Assembly (NCBI GenBank): GCA_029936425.1
Contig: JAPYSU010000002.1
Span: forward strand, 244,467-308,466
Origin: Litorimonas sp.
GTDB taxonomy: Bacteria > Pseudomonadota > Alphaproteobacteria > Caulobacterales > Maricaulaceae
Length of the DNA: 64,000 bases
Reading direction: 5' to 3'
Shown: piece after piece, positions 59,527-64,000 of the stretch
Layout: each line of letters begins with the position of its first letter
Position numbering within the stretch: the stretch's first letter is position 1
The notes under the pieces: generated by a model
Databases searched by the model: none
What the model was told of the DNA's origin: nothing
What the model saw: the letters and a program-made list of their open reading frames with translations, nothing else
Made by a program: the position numbers and the translations under genes

Positions 59527-61863
59527 TTAAGCGTCTTCTTTCGGATTATCCTCCGGAGACGGGAGGCCCTTGGATTTATCCGGGCCGGACAGGCCCTGCT
59601 TGGCGGGCGGGACGATTTTGAAGGTCAGTTTTTCCTTCTTCTTGTCCACGCCGACTTTGACCAGGCCGCCATTTTTCAGCTTGCCGAACAGGATCTCATC
59701 CGCGAGCGGCTTTTTGATATGTTCCTGTATGGTGCGGGCCAGAGGGCGGGCGCCGTAGCGCTTGTCATAGCCTTCATTGGCGAGCCAGAGATTGGCCGCT
59801 TTGGACAGGTCAAATTCGATCTTGCGGTCGGCGAGTTGCGCCTCGAGCTGAATAACGAATTTGTCCACGACCTTGGCGATATCTTCAGGCGTCAGCGCCG
59901 CAAAGGAGACCACAGCGTCAAGGCGGTTACGGAATTCCGGCGTGAAGCGGCGTTTGATCGCCTCTTCCTGCTCGTCTTCCTTCAGACCGCGTCCGAAGCC
60001 AATTCCGGCCTTCGCCGCATCCGCTGCGCCGGCATTGGTCGTCATGATGACGATGACATTGCGGAAATCGACCTTGCGGCCATTGGCGTCTGTCAGGAAG
60101 CCGTTATCCATCACCTGCAACAGGATATTGTAAATATCCGGATGGGCTTTCTCAATCTCGTCGAGCAGCAAAATGCTGTGCGGGTTCTGGTTTACGGCAT
60201 CGGTCAGAAGTCCGCCCTGGTCATATCCGACATAGCCGGGAGGCGCCCCGATAAGGCGCGACACGGTATGCCGTTCCATATATTCGGACATGTCAAAACG
60301 CAGCAGTTCCAGACCCTGCGTCATGGCAAGCTGTTTGGCGACTTCGGTTTTCCCGACGCCTGTGGGTCCGGCGAACAGATAAGTGCCAATCGGCTTATCG
60401 GGTTCGCGCAGTCCGGCGCGGGCGAGTTTGACCGCAGAGGTGACCTGCTCGATCGCCTTATCCTGACCAAAGACCATACGTTTCAGATCCATAGAGAGGG
60501 ATTTGAGCGCCTTTTCATCATCCCGCGAAATGGATTTCGGCGGAATGCGGGCAATCTTGGCAATGACAGATTCGATTTCCTTGATATCGATCTTTTTCTT
60601 GCGCTTGGCCTCTTCAACCAGACGCGTCCGCGCGCCTGCTTCGTCGATAATATCAATTGCCTTATCCGGTAATTTCCGGTCCGTTATATGACGCACAGAC
60701 AGGTCAACCGCGCCCTGAAGAGCGGCAGCGGTATATTTCACATTGTGAAATTCCTCGAAATAGGACTTCAGCCCCTGAAGGATTTTCACAGCGTCTTCCG
60801 GCGTCGGCTCGGACACGTCGATTTTCAGGAAACGGCGGGACAGCGCCCGGTCTTTCTCGAAATGCTGACGATATTCCTTATAGGTCGTGGAGCCCATGCA
60901 GCGCAGTTTCCCGCTTTGCAGAGCCGGCTTGAGCAGGTTGGAGGCGTCCATCGCTCCGCCGCTCGTAGCGCCGGCGCCGATGATGGTGTGAATTTCGTCG
61001 ATGAACAAAACCGCGCCGGGTGTGTCCTGCAATTTGTTCACAACCGCTTTCAGGCGTTCCTCGAAGTCACCGCGATAACGCGTGCCCGCCAGGAGCGCGC
61101 CCATATCGAGCGAGTAAATTGTCGCGTCCAGGAGGACATCCGGCACTTCTTCATTGACAATGCGGCGTGCAATACCCTCAGCGATGGCCGTTTTACCTAC
61201 GCCGGGATCGCCCACGAGAAGCGGGTTGTTCTTGCGGCGGCGGGACAAAACCATGATGCAGCGCTCCACCTCTTCATCGCGGCCGATAAGCGGGTCAATA
61301 TTGCCCTCTTTCGCCTTTTTATTGAGGTTGACCGTATATTCCTGCAACGGGTCTTTCTGCTTGGCGTCCTCGCCGTCCATCTCTTGCCCAGCGCCCAAAA
61401 TCGGCTTGGACACATTCGCGTCGCCGTTTTTGGAAATGCCGTGGCTGATATAGTTCACAGCGTCATAGCGCGTCATATCCCGCTCCTGCAGGAAATAGAC
61501 CGCGTGGGATTCGCGCTCGGCAAACAGAGCCACCAGCGCATTGGCGCCCGTGACTTCTTCGCGGCCCGAAGACTGCACATGTATGACGGCGCGCTGAATC
61601 ACCCGGTGGAATCCGGCCGTCGGGCGCGCTTCCTCGAAATCGTCCACGACAAGCGAGGCAAGATCTTCATCAAGATATTTCGCAACATCGGTGCGAAGAG
61701 GTTCAATATCCACGTCGCACGCCTTGATGACGGCGGCGGCGTCTTTGTCATCCAACAACGCAAGCAGCAAATGCTCCAGCGTGGCCAATTCGTGTTTACG
61801 ATCCGTGGCCAGCGTCAAGGCGCGGTGAATGGTGTCTTCCAAGACTGGAGAAAATGAAGCCAT
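59527..61863 (-). CDS. clpA: ATP-dependent Clp protease ATPase subunit ClpA
   Basis: 778 residues. Clp N domain (about 1-150), then two AAA+ modules: the first with Walker A GDPGVGKTAIAEG near 220 and Walker B VLFIDEIHTIIGAG near 285, the second with GPTGVGKTEVAKQ near 500 and LLLDEIEKAHPDI near 565. The middle domain is short, which separates it from ClpB, and the tail ends with a Ser/Pro/Glu-rich stretch. It unfolds substrates, including N-end-rule proteins brought by ClpS, into ClpP. clpS lies 122 bases upstream on the same strand. Confidence 0.93.
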   Translation of the reverse strand: MASFSPVLEDTIHRALTLATDRKHELATLEHLLLALLDDKDAAAVIKACDVDIEPLRTDVAKYLDEDLASLVVDDFEEARPTAGFHRVIQRAVIHVQSSGREEVTGANALVALFAERESHAVYFLQERDMTRYDAVNYISHGISKNGDANVSKPILGAGQEMDGEDAKQKDPLQEYTVNLNKKAKEGNIDPLIGRDEEVERCIMVLSRRRKNNPLLVGDPGVGKTAIAEGIARRIVNEEVPDVLLDATIYSLDMGALLAGTRYRGDFEERLKAVVNKLQDTPGAVLFIDEIHTIIGAGATSGGAMDASNLLKPALQSGKLRCMGSTTYKEYRQHFEKDRALSRRFLKIDVSEPTPEDAVKILQGLKSYFEEFHNVKYTAAALQGAVDLSVRHITDRKLPDKAIDIIDEAGARTRLVEEAKRKKKIDIKEIESVIAKIARIPPKSISRDDEKALKSLSMDLKRMVFGQDKAIEQVTSAVKLARAGLREPDKPIGTYLFAGPTGVGKTEVAKQLAMTQGLELLRFDMSEYMERHTVSRLIGAPPGYVGYDQGGLLTDAVNQNPHSILLLDEIEKAHPDIYNILLQVMDNGFLTDANGRKVDFRNVIVIMTTNAGAADAAKAGIGFGRGLKEDEQEEAIKRRFTPEFRNRLDAVVSFAALTPEDIAKVVDKFVIQLEAQLADRKIEFDLSKAANLWLANEGYDKRYGARPLARTIQEHIKKPLADEILFGKLKNGGLVKVGVDKKKEKLTFKIVPPAKQGLSGPDKSKGLPSPEDNPKEDA

Positions 61864-61985
61864 TTAATTTTCCTTCCTTCTGATAACCAGATTTGGGGAG
61901 GGTCAATCCGAAATCAAGGCATATATATGTCGAAGCTGCTTTACGTTTTTGTGAGCCATTTATGCCTCGTGGCTCATTTTAAAGG

Positions 61986-62351
61986 TCAAACTTTCTCAAG
62001 CGTGCACTGCAAAGGGTGCTGATTGCGTTTTGCCGCATCCATGACTTGCGTCACTTTTGTTTCAGCCACTTCGAAAGTATATACGCCGCAGGTTCCCATG
62101 CCGGATTGATGGACTTGCAACATAACCTGCGTGGCCTCTTCCTGCGTTTTTTTAAAAATCCCCATCAGGATGGAGACCACAAATTCCATCGGCGTGTAGT
62201 CATCATTCATCAAAAGCACGCGATACATGGACGGTTTTTTTGTCTTTGGCCGGACTTTCGTCGCAACGCCGCGTTCTGGCGCGTCGCTGTCGTCGTCATT
62301 GCCTGCGCCGTCTTCGGGCCCGGCAAGCCAATAGGGAATCATCTCTGTCAT
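61986..62351 (-). CDS. clpS: ClpA adaptor ClpS
   Basis: 121 residues from the ATG at 62351; a second ATG at 62342 would remove three residues. An acidic flexible lead (GPEDGAGNDDDSDAPERG) precedes the core: YRVLLMNDDYTPMEFVVSIL with the Asn-Asp pair that binds the N-degron amine, then HQSGMGTCGVYTFEVAETK. It delivers N-end-rule substrates to ClpA, encoded just downstream in the same direction, the usual order in proteobacteria. Confidence 0.93.
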   Translation of the reverse strand: MTEMIPYWLAGPEDGAGNDDDSDAPERGVATKVRPKTKKPSMYRVLLMNDDYTPMEFVVSILMGIFKKTQEEATQVMLQVHQSGMGTCGVYTFEVAETKVTQVMDAAKRNQHPLQCTLEKV

Positions 62352-62415
62352 TCCATATAATGTAAGGCGTCTCTGTGAATTTGCAAAGGGCCGGAGTGCG
62401 CAAGAGATGGGGATG

Positions 62416-63762
62416 TTATGGTCTGGCGCGGGCTTCAATCGCCGTCAGTTCGGCCTCTATTTCCTGACGGGAAAGCCATGTGCCTCTGACCATGACGCCA
62501 GCGGGTGACTTCAAATTATCAAGATCGTCCAGAGGACTGCTTTCCAGTAAAATCAGATCGGCGCGCATATTCGGGGCTATGGTTCCAAACTGGTCAACGT
62601 CTTTGAAATACGCCCCGATGGCAGATGTGCCGCTTCTTAAAATATCCATGTTCTTCAGACCGGCCGCCTCCATAGCGTCAATTTCATGGTGAATGGAAAA
62701 CCCCGGAACGCTGAAAAGCTGCGGCGCATCTGTTCCAAACAGAATTTCAACGCCCTCCTCTTGAAGAATCTTCAGCAGTTTAAGGCGGTTCTGCTCATGG
62801 ATTTGCGGATCTCCTTCGGTGAGAAACCCGATCCGGTCGCGCCAGCTCTGGACGACATCAGGTCGAATATATTTTAATTCATCATATTGATTTAGATCGT
62901 CCAGACTCCCGGCCCCGATCAGAGTTTTCCAAAGCGCAGAGGTTGGCACCACTCCGACATTTGCATTTTTTGTTTTGCGGGCAATTTCGCGGAAGTCTTC
63001 ATCGGAAATCAGTTTCGAAAACCCGTCGAGATACGCCATATAACCATCCAGATGGTCCAGCGTTCGTTGCCCGGCGACCAGAGAATGGATCAGTCCAACG
63101 TCCTCTGGCACATGGCCTCCAAAATCGATTTCGAGTGCTTTGGCCCGCAAAGCCATGGCGTCATATTCCTCGCGGGTCAGACCGGGATGGACTTTCAGCA
63201 AATCCCACCCCTCGGTGACCTGAGATGTGACGGACTTCTCTGCCTCCTCTGGTGATGAAATGCTGTTTCCGTTAAAGCTGGGACCGGCCAGATAAAGCGT
63301 CGGAGAGAGGCGCGCGCCGGACTTGGCGTCTTCGCGTAATTGCAACTGCCCCGGCGACCCCAACATGCCCCGAACAGTTGTGACGCCATTGGAAAGATAC
63401 AGAAAAAGCGTATCATTGACCTGTTGCTCGCCTTGCGACAACGGCGGAATATGGCCGTGCATTTCCCCGAAACCGGGCATAAGGAAACGCCCTTCGCCGT
63501 CAATCAGGATTGCGCCGTCGGGAATATCTGTCGTCTCCGCATCTGAAACGCTCAGAATTCTGTCGCCTGAAATTATAACGGTCTGATTGTCCAAAACATT
63601 CAGACCGTTGGAGGTCTGGCCATCCATCGGCAGAACGGACACATTCACAAAAGCCGTCACAGCGCCGTCCTGCGCCAGGGCAGAAGGGCCAGACAAAAAC
63701 AACACCGTCAAAACGCCAAGGCTGATAATATTGAGTAATGACAGGATTGTGCGGCGTAACAT
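62416..63762 (-). CDS. Secreted amidohydrolase-family protein
   Basis: 448 residues. Signal peptide (about 1-30, ending PSALAQ). The fold begins with a small beta-sandwich (VLPMDGQTSNGLNVLDNQTV) and GEGRFLMPGFGEMHGHIPPL, where His-x-His supplies the first metal ligands. A later GGHVPEDVGLIH and FGTDAPQLFSVPG supply further ligands (His and Asp). The subclass resembles the imidazolonepropionase-like or prolidase-like secreted peptidases/amidohydrolases of marine bacteria. It would hydrolyse a cyclic amide or dipeptide in the periplasm; substrate unknown. It lies 64 bases upstream of clpS in the same direction. Confidence 0.85.
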   Translation of the reverse strand: MLRRTILSLLNIISLGVLTVLFLSGPSALAQDGAVTAFVNVSVLPMDGQTSNGLNVLDNQTVIISGDRILSVSDAETTDIPDGAILIDGEGRFLMPGFGEMHGHIPPLSQGEQQVNDTLFLYLSNGVTTVRGMLGSPGQLQLREDAKSGARLSPTLYLAGPSFNGNSISSPEEAEKSVTSQVTEGWDLLKVHPGLTREEYDAMALRAKALEIDFGGHVPEDVGLIHSLVAGQRTLDHLDGYMAYLDGFSKLISDEDFREIARKTKNANVGVVPTSALWKTLIGAGSLDDLNQYDELKYIRPDVVQSWRDRIGFLTEGDPQIHEQNRLKLLKILQEEGVEILFGTDAPQLFSVPGFSIHHEIDAMEAAGLKNMDILRSGTSAIGAYFKDVDQFGTIAPNMRADLILLESSPLDDLDNLKSPAGVMVRGTWLSRQEIEAELTAIEARARP

Positions 63763-64000
63763 TCTGACCCCCGAGTTATAAATTATAATCCAAACTTACC
63801 CATTCTGCACCTGAAAACCAGTGACATTTTCTTTAGAGAGTTCGTCAGATTGAGAAAGATCCCCACCTTTCCCTTCAAAAACCCAAGCCCTTTCAACCTC
63901 TTATAAAAAAACCAAGAGATAGATCCTCACTTTCCCTTTTGCCCTTATATTCAGAATTGTTCTTTTGCTCATGGACAGGAAGACGTCACCTTCTGGAGTA
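63763..64000. other. Window end, no gene recognised
   Basis: A/T-rich 238 bases upstream of the amidohydrolase gene. The block AGATCCCCACCTTTCCCTT (63857-63875) recurs in near-identical form at 63921-63938. No RNA gene or confident coding start was seen; an ATG at 63971 lacks a Shine-Dalgarno and is cut by the window end. Confidence 0.5.

Noticed and set aside
60688..61857. A 389-codon open frame on the + strand opposite clpA
   Set aside because: It lies fully antisense to clpA, which has all family motifs; the translated sequence has no recognisable domain. High-G+C coding DNA commonly gives such shadow frames.
1..64000. CRISPR arrays, tRNA or rRNA genes, insertion sequences, prophage genes
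   Set aside because: Intergenic gaps were read for regular repeats, tRNA cloverleaf arms, transposase or integrase motifs; none was found. Small RNAs without strong features could be missed.

Overview
The window reads as chromosomal DNA of an alphaproteobacterium, probably a marine or stalked type near Hyphomonadaceae/Maricaulales (inference). Pointers are an NDUFA12-type complex I subunit beside a DUF2155 protein, a BamF-like DUF3035 lipoprotein beside lspA, a ClpS-ClpA pair, the Lhr-type helicase with PdeM, a host-attachment protein and a SleB hydrolase. I saw no rRNA, tRNA, CRISPR array, transposase or phage gene.

Layout. (1) 1-2633: the 3' part of a ligase-associated Lhr-like helicase and its partner nuclease PdeM. 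(2) 2708-13744: a copper-handling island. A leftward arm (csoR, copC, copD, a membrane DUF305 protein, a glutaredoxin-MauE fusion) diverges from a rightward arm (Cys-rich secreted protein, TolC-like, CusB-like, CusA-like, CusF-like, PepSY protein). Two CsoR-like dyads sit in front of the transcription units. (3) 13864-25698: alcohol dehydrogenase/thioesterase, DUF2306, then two divergent fatty-acid beta-oxidation operons (MaoC, SDR, small unknown, thiolase leftward; thiolase and trifunctional FadJ-like protein rightward), a sodium/solute symporter, a host-attachment protein and an enoyl-CoA hydratase. (4) 25738-33288: iron-sulfur photolyase, nadC, SleB hydrolase, TSUP and EamA transporters, tadA, rluB, rsmD. 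(5) 33351-34044: a HicAB toxin-antitoxin unit with a promoter and a palindromic operator. (6) 34045-51430: GNAT/nitrilase fusion, mutL, bamF-like, lspA, a large autotransporter, glnE, parE, a small membrane protein, DUF2155, NDUFA12, a pentapeptide-repeat protein, aspS. (7) 51578-59290: metal-linked accessory DNA, with an unknown membrane-anchored protein, a secreted double-DUF305/LVIVD protein, and a mercury operon (merR divergent from merT, merP, merF, merA and a second flavin disulfide oxidoreductase) with a textbook MerR promoter. (8) 59527-64000: clpA, clpS, a secreted amidohydrolase and an end region with no gene seen.

How the genes fit together. The copper island covers sensing (CsoR), periplasmic capture (CopC, CusF-like, Cys-rich protein), transport (CopD, CusCBA) and possible redox work (glutaredoxin-MauE, PepSY protein). 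The mercury operon imports Hg(II) through MerP/MerT/MerF and reduces it with MerA. The double DUF305 domain in the LVIVD protein recalls the DUF305 protein of the copper island. By eye both metal islands look more AT-rich than the housekeeping DNA around them, which suggests acquisition, but no insertion machinery or clear attachment repeats were found.

Intrinsic terminators could be placed after several operons. One, after the bamF-like gene, has its T-run ending one base before the mutL start codon.
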